64,000 nucleotides of DNA, taken from the NCBI RefSeq assembly GCF_003269035.1, contig NZ_QLTK01000035.1, forward strand, positions 1 through 64,000, given 5' to 3'. The stretch is from Paraburkholderia bryophila (GTDB lineage: Bacteria > Pseudomonadota > Gammaproteobacteria > Burkholderiales > Burkholderiaceae). Position numbers and translations under genes: made by a program. The notes beneath the pieces are model-generated. The model worked only from the letters and a program-made list of their open reading frames with translations, was not told where the DNA came from and searched no databases. Numbering within the stretch: the stretch's first letter is position 1; each line of letters starts with the position of its first letter. Shown here piece after piece: positions 16,699 to 25,759 of this stretch.

Positions 16699-18303
16699 TT
16701 ACATCCTGAAGACGCCGAAGCGGGTTTCCTGGGAGGGTGCTGCCGCGGCGAGGGCCAGACTCAAGGTGAGCCACTCGCGGGTCTGGGCGGGGTCGACAAT
16801 GGCGTCCACCCACATTCGCGCGGCAACGTAGAGCGCTTGCCCCTGGCGTTCATAGGCGTCGCGAATCGGGCGCTTGAACGCCTCTTCCTCTTCCGGCGTG
16901 AACGACGTGCCCTGTTTCGCCGCCTGTTCCGCGCGGATCAACGCCAATACGGTGGCAGCCTGTTCGCCGCCCACTACCGAGGTCTTGGCGTTGGGCCACA
17001 TCGCCATCAATTGCGGGCCGATGGAACGGCCGCACATCGCGAGATTGCCCGCGCCGTAACTGCCGCCGATCAGGATGCTGAACTTCGGCACGCGCGCACA
17101 CGAGGCCGCGTTGACCATCTTCGCGCCATGCTTGGCGATGCCGCCCGCTTCATAGTCGGCGCCCACCATGAAGCCATTGATGTTGTGCAGGAACAGCAAC
17201 GGAATCCGACGCTGCGAACACAGCTCGATGAAGTTGGTGGCCTTTTGCGCGCTCTCCGAGAACAACACCCCGTCGTTGATCAGCACCCCGACCGGATAAC
17301 CGCCGATATGCCCGGTGCCGCAAACGATGGTGGTGCCGAACCTCGCGCGGTATTCCGCGAATTCGCTGTCGTCGAGCAGGCGCGACAGAATTTCCCGGGC
17401 CGGTATGTGTTCGCGCGGATTGGCGCTGACGATGCCGGGCAATTCGGCGGGATCGTGCCGCGGCGGCAACGGTGCTTGCGGCGGCGGCGCCAGTTTGCCG
17501 CGACCCCGCCGCGACACGATTTCGCGCATCAGCAGAATGGCATGTTCGTCGCTGTTGGCGTAATGATCGGCGACGCCGCTATCGCGGGTATGCACGTCGG
17601 CGCCGCCCAGCGTTTCCGCATCGACGATCACGCCGGTTGCGGCGCGGACCAGTTGCGGGCCGCCGAGGAAAATCGAGCCGTTGCCGCGCACGATGATCGT
17701 TTCGTCGCTCATGGCCGGGATATACGCACCGCCCGCGGTGCACGAACCCATCACCGCCGAAATTTGCGGCAGGCCCAGCGCGGACATTTCAGCAATATTG
17801 CGAAAGATCTTTCCGAAGTGATGTTCGTCCGGAAAGATCTCTTCCTGCAACGGCAGATAGACACCGCCGGAATCGACCAGATACAGGCACGGCAAGCCCT
17901 GCTCCCGCGCGATCTGCTGGGTGCGCAAATGCTTGCGCAGGGTCAGCGGATAGTAAGTACCGCCCTTCACCGAAGCATCGTTGGCAAAAATCGCCACCGC
18001 GTGTCCCTCGACGATCCCGATACCCGTGACAATGCCGGCGCACGGCACCGCGTGATCGTAGACGTCATGGGCCGCCAGTTGGCCGATCTCCATGAACGGC
18101 GTGCCGGGATCGAGCAGCAACGAAATGCGTTGCCGGGGCGCCAGTTTGCCCTTGGCTCGCTGGCGAGCCTGGGCTTCCTTGCCGCCGCCGAGTACGGCTG
18201 CTTCGCGCACGGCGTCGATCTGTTCGCGCAACGCGCCAAAGGCGGCCATGTTCCTGATAAACGCCTCTCCCGACGCCGGGATGCGTGATTCAATACGTGA
18301 CAT
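16699..18303 (-). CDS. Acyl-CoA carboxylase, carboxyltransferase subunit
   Basis: Beta subunit of 534 residues starting at ATG 18303. It has the two crotonase-fold halves of MCC/PCC-type carboxyltransferases, with GGGKEAQARQRAKGKLAPRQR near the N terminus and glycine-rich oxyanion segments such as GSCTAGGAYIPAMSDE and GGSYGAGNLAMCGR. The length is typical of MccB/LiuB. The acyl-CoA accepted cannot be decided by eye. It lies 60 bases after the MFS gene within the same minus-strand operon that begins with an alpha-oxoamine synthase. Confidence 0.9.
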   Translation of the reverse strand: MSRIESRIPASGEAFIRNMAAFGALREQIDAVREAAVLGGGKEAQARQRAKGKLAPRQRISLLLDPGTPFMEIGQLAAHDVYDHAVPCAGIVTGIGIVEGHAVAIFANDASVKGGTYYPLTLRKHLRTQQIAREQGLPCLYLVDSGGVYLPLQEEIFPDEHHFGKIFRNIAEMSALGLPQISAVMGSCTAGGAYIPAMSDETIIVRGNGSIFLGGPQLVRAATGVIVDAETLGGADVHTRDSGVADHYANSDEHAILLMREIVSRRGRGKLAPPPQAPLPPRHDPAELPGIVSANPREHIPAREILSRLLDDSEFAEYRARFGTTIVCGTGHIGGYPVGVLINDGVLFSESAQKATNFIELCSQRRIPLLFLHNINGFMVGADYEAGGIAKHGAKMVNAASCARVPKFSILIGGSYGAGNLAMCGRSIGPQLMAMWPNAKTSVVGGEQAATVLALIRAEQAAKQGTSFTPEEEEAFKRPIRDAYERQGQALYVAARMWVDAIVDPAQTREWLTLSLALAAAAPSQETRFGVFRM

Positions 18304-18363
18304 GATAAGTATTCCTGTTTTGATGGGCCGGCCGCTCATCCGGACGACGCCGGCGCATCGAAG

Positions 18364-19578
18364 CTAGCGGATTCTTACTTTCAACTTCACCTGGAGCAGG
18401 GTCAGCGCGCCGAGCGCGAACACGGCGAGCGTCCACGTGCCGTCGTGATGCAATAGCACCGAGGCCGTCGCGGCGATACCCGCCAATCCCTGCTGCAGGA
18501 AGCCGCACAAGGCCATCGCATGCGCGCCGTAATCGTGGGCCTCGCTGACGGCGGTCGCCATGCTGTTGGGAAACAGCACCGCCTGGCCGAAAATCGTCAG
18601 GCAATACAGCGCGATGAAAATCCACAGCCCGGCGAAATGATTCAGCAGACCGCCCAGCCAGGACACCAGCATCAGCGTGGTCGCGAGCGCGATCAGCGTC
18701 GCGCCGGCATGCATGAGACGCGCGCCGCCGAACCGGCTCACCATGCGATTGACCAGCATTGCGCCACTGAAATAGGCGACGCCGATCAGCAGTCCGATGC
18801 TGCCGAAGCCCGTCACGGGCAGTCGAAAATGCGCCTGGAACACGAACGGACTCACTTCCTGCAAGGTCACGGTCGTGGCGAATCCCAGGCCGCCCGCGCA
18901 GGCCGGCCACAGGAACCCGGGGCGTCGCAGCACGGCCCAGTAGGTCGCGGCCATGCCCGAGGTGGCGGCTGTGCGGCGTCCCGTCTTCAAGGGCAACGAA
19001 TACGACAAGCCGATCGCCAGTGCGGCGGTCACGGCCATCAACACGAAACCCGCTTGCCAACGGCTGTACTGGCCGATCAATCCGCCGATGAACTGCCCGC
19101 CGCCCAGCGCCGTGATGAAGGCGATCGACAACACGGAAAGCCGCCGCGCCAGTTCGTCACCACGCCAGTTATCCCGCACGATGATGCGGGCGATGATCGC
19201 GGCGCCGCCGCCCGCGATGCCCTGGATGGCGCGCAACACCAGCAACGCCAGTGCGGACGTACAGCTTGCGAGCAGCAGACTGCTGGTCACGAACAGCAGC
19301 AGCGAAATCAGCAAAGGCCCGCGCCGTCCCCAGCGCTCCGCGGCGGCCCCCCAGAACAAAACCGGCAGTGCTGCGCCGATCACATAGGCGGAGATCGACA
19401 ACTCGACGGCACTCTGCGTCATCTTCAACTCGCGCATGACGATCGGCAAAGACGGCAGATACACCGTCGTCGCCATCTGCGCCATGAAGACGATCAAGCA
19501 CGCCAACGCCATCGCGCGAAACGCCGAGGCGGCGTTTTCCAGCGGTGCGTCGGCAGCGGCAACCGGCTTGTCACTCAT
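18364..19578 (-). CDS. MFS exporter, Bcr/CflA-like
   Basis: Inner-membrane protein of 404 residues with about 12 helices. The N-terminal half resembles Bcr/CflA drug-efflux proteins: VYLPSLPIVMRELKMTQSAV, GAALPVLFWGAAAERWGRR and LRAIQGIAGGGAAIIAR. The start at ATG 19578 overlaps the upstream synthase gene by 8 bases, implying translational coupling. Its position between an aminoketone-forming enzyme and a carboxylase suggests it exports the pathway product. Confidence 0.9.
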   Translation of the reverse strand: MSDKPVAAADAPLENAASAFRAMALACLIVFMAQMATTVYLPSLPIVMRELKMTQSAVELSISAYVIGAALPVLFWGAAAERWGRRGPLLISLLLFVTSSLLLASCTSALALLVLRAIQGIAGGGAAIIARIIVRDNWRGDELARRLSVLSIAFITALGGGQFIGGLIGQYSRWQAGFVLMAVTAALAIGLSYSLPLKTGRRTAATSGMAATYWAVLRRPGFLWPACAGGLGFATTVTLQEVSPFVFQAHFRLPVTGFGSIGLLIGVAYFSGAMLVNRMVSRFGGARLMHAGATLIALATTLMLVSWLGGLLNHFAGLWIFIALYCLTIFGQAVLFPNSMATAVSEAHDYGAHAMALCGFLQQGLAGIAATASVLLHHDGTWTLAVFALGALTLLQVKLKVRIR

Positions 19579-20782
19579 GATCGGCCTTGAGCTGGTTGAG
19601 GCTCGCGGCAAAGCGCCCGATATCTTCCTGCCGCATATTTGCCCGGATCATGATCCGCAGTCCGGCACGACCCTTCGCAATCACGGGGAAGAAAATCGGC
19701 GACGTGTAGAAGCCTTGCTCCAGCAGACTCTTCGCGAAGAAAATCGTGTTGTCTTCGGAGCCGATGGAAATGAAACGGATCGGCAATCCGTCACCGCGGC
19801 TATCGGATTCGATCAGTTCGTCGAAATAGCGGACGTTGTCCTGCAAGCGGTTTTGCAGTTGGGGCAACGCGTCCGACCGGTGAATCGCGGTGGATGCGAT
19901 GATCGCACCCAGACCCGCGGTGTTGATACGCTGCGACCAGGTGATCGGGCCGCCGAAACGCGTCGCCAGGTTATGGCGCTGCAGGTTGTGACGCGGCCCG
20001 AGAAAGATCGCTCCGCCCGACGCGCCGAAGCCTTTGTTCAACGAGGTGACGATCAGGGTCCGGTCATTGATCGCGCCCATCTCTTCCAGCACCAGTCCAC
20101 GCCCATGGCGCCCCAAGGTCGAGAAACCGTGCGCCTCGTCGAAGAACAGGAACAGGCCGTATTTGTCCTGCAATTGCAGCAGTTCCTTGACCGGCGCCTG
20201 GCCGCCGGTGCTGTAGACGCCGTCCGCGACGTAAGCCACGCGCGGCCGGGTCTTGCAAAGGTCCTCCAGCGCCTGGAGATCGTTGTGCCGGATGGTGACG
20301 ACTTCCGCCTCGTCGGCGCAAATCGGCTTCATCAGGTTCAGGCAGAAATGCGCGTTCTTGTCGAACACCATTAGCGGCGCGACGTCGTCGGTCAAGGCGC
20401 CGGAGGCCAGCAAGGGCAAGCTCGCCGCGGCGGCCGCGGCGCACGAGGGCGTGGTCAGCACATCGGCTTCGACCAGCTCCGCCAGCGCTTCTTCCGCGCG
20501 CTGCAAAATATCGAACTGCACCCGTATTCTGGAAATGGACGTATTCAGAGAACCGGTTTCCAGCACGGCATCGGCCGCTGCACGCAGGATAGCCGGATGA
20601 GAATCCAATCCAAGGTACGAATACGACGACATGTTGAGAAACGATTTGCCGGTCGCAATCGCTTCATGCACGCCGTCGTTCAGATTGCGCGAGACGATAT
20701 TGGCCAATCCAGCCTGGGTGGTGACATCCCAGAAGTTATTGCTGATCTGGATGGCCTTCTTTGTATTAGAGAATAAATGCAT
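19571..20782 (-). CDS. PLP-dependent alpha-oxoamine synthase-like enzyme
   Basis: Protein of 403 residues in the AONS/KBL/CqsA/serine-palmitoyltransferase group, which condense an amino acid with an acyl-CoA and lose CO2. Visible: SYSYLGL near 53-59, the PLP Asp/His in FFDEAHGFS (about 214-222) and Schiff-base Lys about 250 in TSLNKGFGASGGAIF. Start at ATG 20782 with GGGAA upstream. It is not a canonical BioF by context, because no biotin genes adjoin. First gene of an operon with an exporter and acyl-CoA carboxylase and near an Lrp regulator. Confidence 0.88.
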   Translation of the reverse strand: MHLFSNTKKAIQISNNFWDVTTQAGLANIVSRNLNDGVHEAIATGKSFLNMSSYSYLGLDSHPAILRAAADAVLETGSLNTSISRIRVQFDILQRAEEALAELVEADVLTTPSCAAAAAASLPLLASGALTDDVAPLMVFDKNAHFCLNLMKPICADEAEVVTIRHNDLQALEDLCKTRPRVAYVADGVYSTGGQAPVKELLQLQDKYGLFLFFDEAHGFSTLGRHGRGLVLEEMGAINDRTLIVTSLNKGFGASGGAIFLGPRHNLQRHNLATRFGGPITWSQRINTAGLGAIIASTAIHRSDALPQLQNRLQDNVRYFDELIESDSRGDGLPIRFISIGSEDNTIFFAKSLLEQGFYTSPIFFPVIAKGRAGLRIMIRANMRQEDIGRFAASLNQLKADHE

Positions 20783-21190
20783 GGAATTCCCGGAGATGAC
20801 CAGCCGGCGCCGATCCACACTCCGAAGAGGCGGATCACGCTAGGCGATAGGATTATTTATCGGCCCGGCGGTCGCAGGTTAAAAATCAGGCTTGATCGGA
20901 ACTGAATGACCGATATTCAATGCAGCAAGCCTAACTTTTCCCCGGAAAAAAACCTAAATAATTTTTCGATATAACGATATTTGCGTTTATAAAACGCCAT
21001 GTTTTCATGCGATTTTCAGGGGAAAGCGATGCATTATCGCCATGTCGAGTAATTATTCTACTGATTCATTTTTTGAAAAAATCCAAAATGCAAACCTATC
21101 AATCAGCATTTTTTAATCCGATTGAAAGGGCGCTACCGGACACGGTGCGTACCGGCGGTCCGCTCAAACGGCAAACGCGGGCGGCCGGCG
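20783..21190. other. A/T-rich regulatory intergenic region
   Basis: A 408-bp stretch with much lower GC than its surroundings and no convincing gene, upstream of the oxoamine-synthase operon. It contains the palindrome GCGTTTATAAAACGC (20983-20997) and the near-palindrome CGATATAACGATAT (20968-20981), plus A/T tracts. Such DNA suits an Lrp-type or H-NS-like regulated promoter. No exact promoter hexamers were assigned. Confidence 0.5.
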
Positions 21191-21685
21191 TCACGTCTCA
21201 TCCGACAACAACCGTTCAAGCGGCGCGGCATGCTTCACGAACGGCGAACGAATGACGATATAGCTGAAGTACTTCTCGATGCCAAGGTTCAGATCCAGCA
21301 GCTTCTCGACCACCTCCTGATAGTGACCGATATTGCCCACCAGAAACTTCAGCAGGTAATCGTAGCCGCCGCTGACTAGATGACATTCGGTGATCTCGTC
21401 GATTTCATGCACGTTCGCCTCGAAGCGGATGAAGTCTTCGCGGCGATGGTCCTTCAGCATCACCTCGGTGAATACCGTCACCGTGTTCGTCAGTTTCGAG
21501 AGGTTGATATGCGCGCCGTACCCCGAGATCACACCGGACGCCTCGAGCCGTTTAACACGCTGCAGACACGGACTCGCCGAAAGTCCCACCGCATTCGCCA
21601 GATTCGCGTTCGTGATGTTGCCGTTCTTTTGCAGTTCCGCCAGGATCTTGATGTCGATCCTGTCCAGTTTTTGTCGAATGGTCAT
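21191..21685 (-). CDS. Lrp/AsnC-family regulator
   Basis: Regulator of 164 residues. The N-terminal HTH (LDRIDIKILAELQKNGNITN, then SASPCLQRVKRLEASGVI) is followed by the RAM ligand-binding domain with CHLVSGGYDYLLKFLV. It shares strand with the downstream oxoamine-synthase operon and lies 408 bp before it. Lrp-family proteins sense amino acids, which fits control of an enzyme that consumes one. A more global role is also possible. Confidence 0.93.
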   Translation of the reverse strand: MTIRQKLDRIDIKILAELQKNGNITNANLANAVGLSASPCLQRVKRLEASGVISGYGAHINLSKLTNTVTVFTEVMLKDHRREDFIRFEANVHEIDEITECHLVSGGYDYLLKFLVGNIGHYQEVVEKLLDLNLGIEKYFSYIVIRSPFVKHAAPLERLLSDET

Positions 21686-21729
21686 GTCGTGCTCTCGCGT
21701 CGGCTGGTTCTGCTGGCTGCGTGATCCGC

Positions 21730-22455
21730 TCAGCCTTTGCTGAGTTCTTCATGGTGCGCCTTCACCAGTTGCGCCATGCTCGTCCACTTGAACTCGACCA
21801 CGGGTTCTCCCACCGTACCCACCGTCGCGCCAAACCCGCGCTGCTCGAAGCGTCGGTAGATCCAGCACGATCGGAGTCCGAGTTCACTGCACGGTTGATG
21901 ATCGTGAAAGTGACTGTCCGCGACATGCAGCACTTCGTCGCGGCGCACGCCGAGCGACGGCAGAAGATCGAGCATGTAATCGAAATTGCGCCGCGCCGGT
22001 TTATAGGAGCCCACGTCTTCGGCGGTGATCACCGCGTCGAACTCGACCTGCAACTTCGCGTTGCTATGCGCGAAGCTCTCGTTGTCGACATTCGACAACA
22101 CCACCAGCTTGAAGTACTTTTTCAGGTATTGCAGCGTGCTCGCGGAGTCGGGAAACGCGGGCCATTGCTTCACCGATTGCCCGTACGCTGCGGCTTCGTT
22201 CGCCGTGGCGTGGACACCCCATTCTTCCGCCAACCGCCTGAACACCACGGCAAGCAGATCGCTGTACGGCATCTCCGGCGTATAGCGCTGCTGCTGCGAT
22301 TCATGACGCGCGTGCGCTTCGAGCACCTCGTCGCGCGTCAACGGCTTGCCGGCACGCTCGACCAACGGCGCGAGCGCGGCCGTGATGCCGCGCTCCCAGT
22401 CGATCAGCGTACCGTAGCAATCGAAGGTAAGCGCTTTGAAATCCGTGAGTCGCAT
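21730..22455 (-). CDS. Haloacid dehalogenase type II, copy 1
   Basis: HAD-superfamily protein of 241 residues starting at ATG 22455 (GGGGGAGG just upstream). Nucleophile D12 is in FDCYGTLIDWE, the second motif is SNVDNESF, and the Lys motif YKPARRNFDYM follows. The L-2-haloacid dehalogenase group hydrolyses 2-halocarboxylates, though many relatives act on other substrates. It is strikingly similar to the gene directly upstream, so the two are a tandem duplication. Confidence 0.9.
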   Translation of the reverse strand: MRLTDFKALTFDCYGTLIDWERGITAALAPLVERAGKPLTRDEVLEAHARHESQQQRYTPEMPYSDLLAVVFRRLAEEWGVHATANEAAAYGQSVKQWPAFPDSASTLQYLKKYFKLVVLSNVDNESFAHSNAKLQVEFDAVITAEDVGSYKPARRNFDYMLDLLPSLGVRRDEVLHVADSHFHDHQPCSELGLRSCWIYRRFEQRGFGATVGTVGEPVVEFKWTSMAQLVKAHHEELSKG

Positions 22456-22481
22456 CGCAGCCTCCCCCAAAGTGGTCGCCA

Positions 22482-23207
22482 TTACTTTTGCAGCAAAGCG
22501 TCCTGATGCGCCTTGACCAGATCGGCCATGCTGTCGAAGCGGAAATCCACCTTCGGCTGCAAGCCCGGATTCATGGTCGCACCAAATCCCTCTTTCCCGT
22601 GCCGGCGATAAATCCAGCACGACGCGAGACCCAACTCGTTTGCCGGCTTGTGATCGTGGAACAGACTTTCGGCCGTATGCAAAATCTTGTCTTTCGCAAT
22701 GCCGCGCTCGCCGAGCTTCTCCAGCATGTAGTCGAAATTGCGTGGCGACGGCTTGTACGAACCCACGTCTTCGGCGGTGAAGACCGCATCGAACTCGACC
22801 TGCAACTTCGCGTTGCTATGCGCGAAGCTTTCATTGTCCACGTTCGACAGAATCACGAGCTTGTAGTACTTCTTCAGGTACTGCAATGCGGCGGCCGAGT
22901 CGTCGAACGCCGGCCAGTTCCGCACCGACTGGCCGTACGCGACGCAATCGGCGAGCGTGAACGGCACGTGCCATTCCTCGGCGAGCCGTTTGTAGACGAT
23001 CGGCAGCAGGTCCCGATAGCGTCTGGCCGGCGTGTACTTCTGTTGCGACGATTCGTGCCGCGCGTGCGCCTCCAGCACCTGATCGCGTGTCAGCGGTTGC
23101 TTCACACGTTCCAGAAGCGGTCGCAGTCCCTCGAAAATGCCGGTTTCCCAGTCGATCAACGTTCCGTAACAGTCGAACGTCAGCGTATTGAAGTCGGTGA
23201 GATTCAT
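22482..23207 (-). CDS. Haloacid dehalogenase type II, copy 2
   Basis: HAD protein of 241 residues, the same length as its downstream neighbour, starting at ATG 23207 behind GAGGA. It has D12 in FDCYGTLIDWE, SNVDNESFAHSN and YKPSPRNFDYM. Long blocks, including the strip from KLVILSNVDNESF onward, are nearly identical to copy 1, while the regions around residues 85-110 differ. That pattern suggests duplication followed by change in the cap domain that governs substrate choice. The genes are 26 bases apart. Confidence 0.9.
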   Translation of the reverse strand: MNLTDFNTLTFDCYGTLIDWETGIFEGLRPLLERVKQPLTRDQVLEAHARHESSQQKYTPARRYRDLLPIVYKRLAEEWHVPFTLADCVAYGQSVRNWPAFDDSAAALQYLKKYYKLVILSNVDNESFAHSNAKLQVEFDAVFTAEDVGSYKPSPRNFDYMLEKLGERGIAKDKILHTAESLFHDHKPANELGLASCWIYRRHGKEGFGATMNPGLQPKVDFRFDSMADLVKAHQDALLQK

Positions 23208-23316
23208 GCCAGGTCCTCTTGTGGGTTCACAGAATGAACTCACAGTGTATTGACGCGTGGCAGCAGGGGTAGCCGAAGTGAAGGGTGCCAGCGGCAGCCG
23301 GTTTCGTACGGGAGTA

Positions 23317-23343
23317 GTCGGACAGCAGATTCTGCTGTCCGAC
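23317..23343 (-). terminator. Perfect hairpin after lipoprotein gene
   Basis: GTCGGACAGCAG and CTGCTGTCCGAC form a 12-bp perfect stem with a 3-base loop, 4 bases behind the lipoprotein stop. No T-tract follows on either strand, so it may end transcription with help or protect the 3' end. Confidence 0.5.
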
Positions 23344-23347
23344 GGGC

Positions 23348-23818
23348 TTATTTGAAGGGCGCCTTTTCCGGCTCGGCCGCGTACTTGTCGCGGATCGCGT
23401 TCACGCAGGTGGTGAAGCGTGTGCGGAAACCGACCGGATCGACGCTTGGCGGCCGAAGTCCGTCGGAGGTCACGGTCCAGCCGTCGGCGGTACGGGTGGC
23501 GTCGAGATCGAATGACTCGCCCGGCTCGTCTTCGAGAATCACCGTCTCCCGCACGTCACGGCCTTCCGCGCGGATGATCGCCTGACACGCCTGGCGCAAC
23601 CGGCCGGTGGTTTTCGTATTGCCGGCGCCCGGGGCCAGGTTCTCCGGCACGGCGCCGTACATCCGGATTGACTGAAATTGGGCCGGCATACCGGCGGTCA
23701 CGAAGGCGATGTCGGTATCCGACATTCCGTCACTGCAAGCGGTGAGCCCGCCGGCAATCGCAGCCAGCATGAGGCAGGCGAAAGCGCGCTGGGATCTCGG
23801 GAAGGTGTGGCGTAGCAT
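23348..23818 (-). CDS. Putative lipoprotein of unknown function
   Basis: Protein of 156 residues, start at ATG 23818. The N terminus has basic residues, a hydrophobic stretch and lipobox LTAC with lipidation Cys 28, so it should be membrane-anchored on the periplasmic side. The mature part has two cysteines (RQACQAI and FTTCVNA) that could form a disulfide, and an acidic region EDEPGESFDLDATR. No family recognised beyond the lipoprotein signal. Confidence 0.78.
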   Translation of the reverse strand: MLRHTFPRSQRAFACLMLAAIAGGLTACSDGMSDTDIAFVTAGMPAQFQSIRMYGAVPENLAPGAGNTKTTGRLRQACQAIIRAEGRDVRETVILEDEPGESFDLDATRTADGWTVTSDGLRPPSVDPVGFRTRFTTCVNAIRDKYAAEPEKAPFK

Positions 23819-24196
23819 GGTCGGTCCAGGTACTCGCGGTATGTTGTTGTTTATGTTGTTGTAAGCGTCTTGCGGTGGTGTCTTGCAGTGGCCGGAACCC
23901 CGGAACAGCATCAACGAGAACATCTCGATCTCGCCCGGTCCAATGCGGCAGTAAGGATAGCCGATAGCGATGGCAACGATCTAGCTATCCATATCAAACG
24001 AATGCGAAGCGGCGCCTGGACGGCGGCAGTGCAATCCGCGGTAAGCCTTCATTGCGGGGAATGAGGTGAGTGCGCCTCATCTGTCGTCAAAAAATTTTCC
24101 TTTGCCGCCGCATGCTGTACCTGACATGATTCTTTCGATAAGCGCCGGATGATCTCGCATTCCGAACCCGGTTGCGCACCGGCAACGGAGATAAGC
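23819..24196. other. Intergenic region, divergent lipoprotein/dehydrogenase
   Basis: 378 bp between divergent genes. It includes a low-complexity TGTTGTTGTTTATGTTG stretch near 23842-23862 just upstream of the lipoprotein start. No RNA gene, clear operator or convincing small ORF was seen. Confidence 0.4.
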
Positions 24197-25075
24197 ATGG
24201 ATCTGGGTTTCATCGGTATCGGTGTCATGGGCCAGCCCATGGCGCTCAATCTGATCCGGGCGGGCACGCCGCTGACCGTCTGGAATCGGTCGTTCGACAG
24301 CGTCGAGCCGTTGCGCGCATTGGGTGCAACGGTGGCGGCCAGCCCTGCCGACTTGTTCAGGCGAACCTCGGTCGTCATTCTGATGCTCGCTCACGGCGAC
24401 GCCATCGACTCGGTACTCGGCCGCGGCACACCTGAATTCGAGGCCAATGTCGCCCGGCACACGATCGTGCATATGGGCACGACCTCGCCCGAGTACTCGC
24501 GTGCGCTCGACGCCGATATTCGCGCAGCGGGCGGCTTTTATGTAGAAGCACCGGTTTCCGGTTCGAGAAAACCCGCCGAAGCGGGAGAACTCGTGGCCAT
24601 GCTGGCCGGCGACGCCAACGTGATCGAAGCAGTCCGCATGCTGCTCAAGCCCGTCTGCCGCGAGACCTTTGTCTGTGGACCGGTGCCGAATGCCTTGCTG
24701 ATGAAGCTGGCGGTCAATATCTTTCTGATTACGTCGATGACCGGACTCGTCGAGGCCGCTCACTTTGCCGACCATCATGGTCTGGACATGCAGCAATTCC
24801 GCGCGGTGGTCGATGCGGGGCAAATGGCCAGCAGTATCTCCCGCGTCAAATCGCACAAGCTGGTGACTCGCGATTTCGCGGTTCAAGCGTCGATCACCGA
24901 TGTTCTGAAGAACAATCGACTCATTGCTGAAGCCGCGCGAGAAGCCAAAGTGGCATCGCCACTGCTGGACGTGTGCTATTCGCTATTCGGCGAAACCCAT
25001 GCATTGGGGTACGACAAGGACGACATGATTGCGGTGGTCCGGGCGCTTGAAGCACGTACCGACTCACTAAGTTGA
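24197..25075 (+). CDS. NAD(P)-dependent beta-hydroxyacid dehydrogenase
   Basis: Protein of 292 residues of the 3-hydroxyisobutyrate/tartronate-semialdehyde/GLYR1 family. The N-terminal Rossmann motif GFIGIGVMG (4-12) is followed by substrate-binding motif VEAPVSGSRKPAEAG (117-131) and catalytic Lys 170 in LLMKLAVN. ATG 24197 has GGAG 8 bases before. It oxidises a beta-hydroxyacid or reduces a semialdehyde. The neighbours do not reveal which. Confidence 0.9.
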   Translation: MDLGFIGIGVMGQPMALNLIRAGTPLTVWNRSFDSVEPLRALGATVAASPADLFRRTSVVILMLAHGDAIDSVLGRGTPEFEANVARHTIVHMGTTSPEYSRALDADIRAAGGFYVEAPVSGSRKPAEAGELVAMLAGDANVIEAVRMLLKPVCRETFVCGPVPNALLMKLAVNIFLITSMTGLVEAAHFADHHGLDMQQFRAVVDAGQMASSISRVKSHKLVTRDFAVQASITDVLKNNRLIAEAAREAKVASPLLDVCYSLFGETHALGYDKDDMIAVVRALEARTDSLS

Positions 25076-25144
25076 TCGCGCTGTTCGTTGGCGCGTAACA
25101 AGGCGGACGTGCGCTGTGCGCGCGGTGTGCCTTTGTGTCGCTCG

Positions 25145-25759
25145 TTATCGAGCGGCTAGCAATAGCGCGTCCTCCAAACGATCGTTGCCCCAGAACATTT
25201 CTTCTCCGACAAAGAACGTAGGCGCGCCGAAAATACCGCGCCGCACCGCTTCGTCCGTTTGTGCGCGCATATCGCTCCTGTTTTGCTCGGACAGTGCGGC
25301 AGCGATGATCGCTTCCGCCGGCAAATCGAGTTCGCTCAGTGCCCGTGCAACGAGGTCCGGATCGTCGATATTCCTGTCTTCGACGAAGTTGATCTGCATC
25401 ATCCGCTTGCAGAACGCTCCGATCCAATGCTGCTGCGCACCCACCAGCGCGACGCGCAGAGGAAGCAGCGCCCGGCGCGGAAACTCGCTGGGCTGAGTCC
25501 AGGGCAGGCCGTATTTCTCACACTGGCGAGCCATATCGCGCCACATATAAGCGCCTTTCTCTTTCTGCGAGACGAACGGCGAGTTGTCCCAGCCAAACGA
25601 CTTGAAGATCGCCCCTAACAGGAACGGACGCCATTCGATCGCGATGTCGCGTTGCTGCGCCAATGCTTCGATGCGCATCATGCTGAGGTAGCTGTACGTG
25701 CTGCCAAAATCGAACCAGAACTGCAGTGAAGGGCGCGTCGTGAGATCGGGGCTTGTCAT
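25145..25759 (-). CDS. DsbA-fold 2-hydroxychromene-2-carboxylate isomerase-like protein
   Basis: Protein of 204 residues with a kappa-class-GST/HCCA-isomerase fold: FWFDFGSTYSYL near residues 14-25 with candidate glutathione-activating Ser, cis-Pro loop GIFGAPTFFVGEEMFWGNDRL at the C terminus. The family isomerises chromene carboxylates in naphthalene degradation, but many members sit outside such pathways, as here. No naphthalene genes are nearby, so the function is only a family-level call. Confidence 0.85.
   Translation of the reverse strand: MTSPDLTTRPSLQFWFDFGSTYSYLSMMRIEALAQQRDIAIEWRPFLLGAIFKSFGWDNSPFVSQKEKGAYMWRDMARQCEKYGLPWTQPSEFPRRALLPLRVALVGAQQHWIGAFCKRMMQINFVEDRNIDDPDLVARALSELDLPAEAIIAAALSEQNRSDMRAQTDEAVRRGIFGAPTFFVGEEMFWGNDRLEDALLLAAR

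Noticed and set aside
15088..18288. Very long plus-strand open frame (1066 codons) opposite the carboxylase genes
   Set aside because: Fully antisense to two well-recognised carboxylase subunits; arises from GC-rich codon bias. No family features and no ribosome-binding site.
19571..20782. BioF (8-amino-7-oxononanoate synthase)
   Set aside because: No other biotin genes nearby and the operon context is an exporter with an acyl-CoA carboxylase; only the broader family is assigned.
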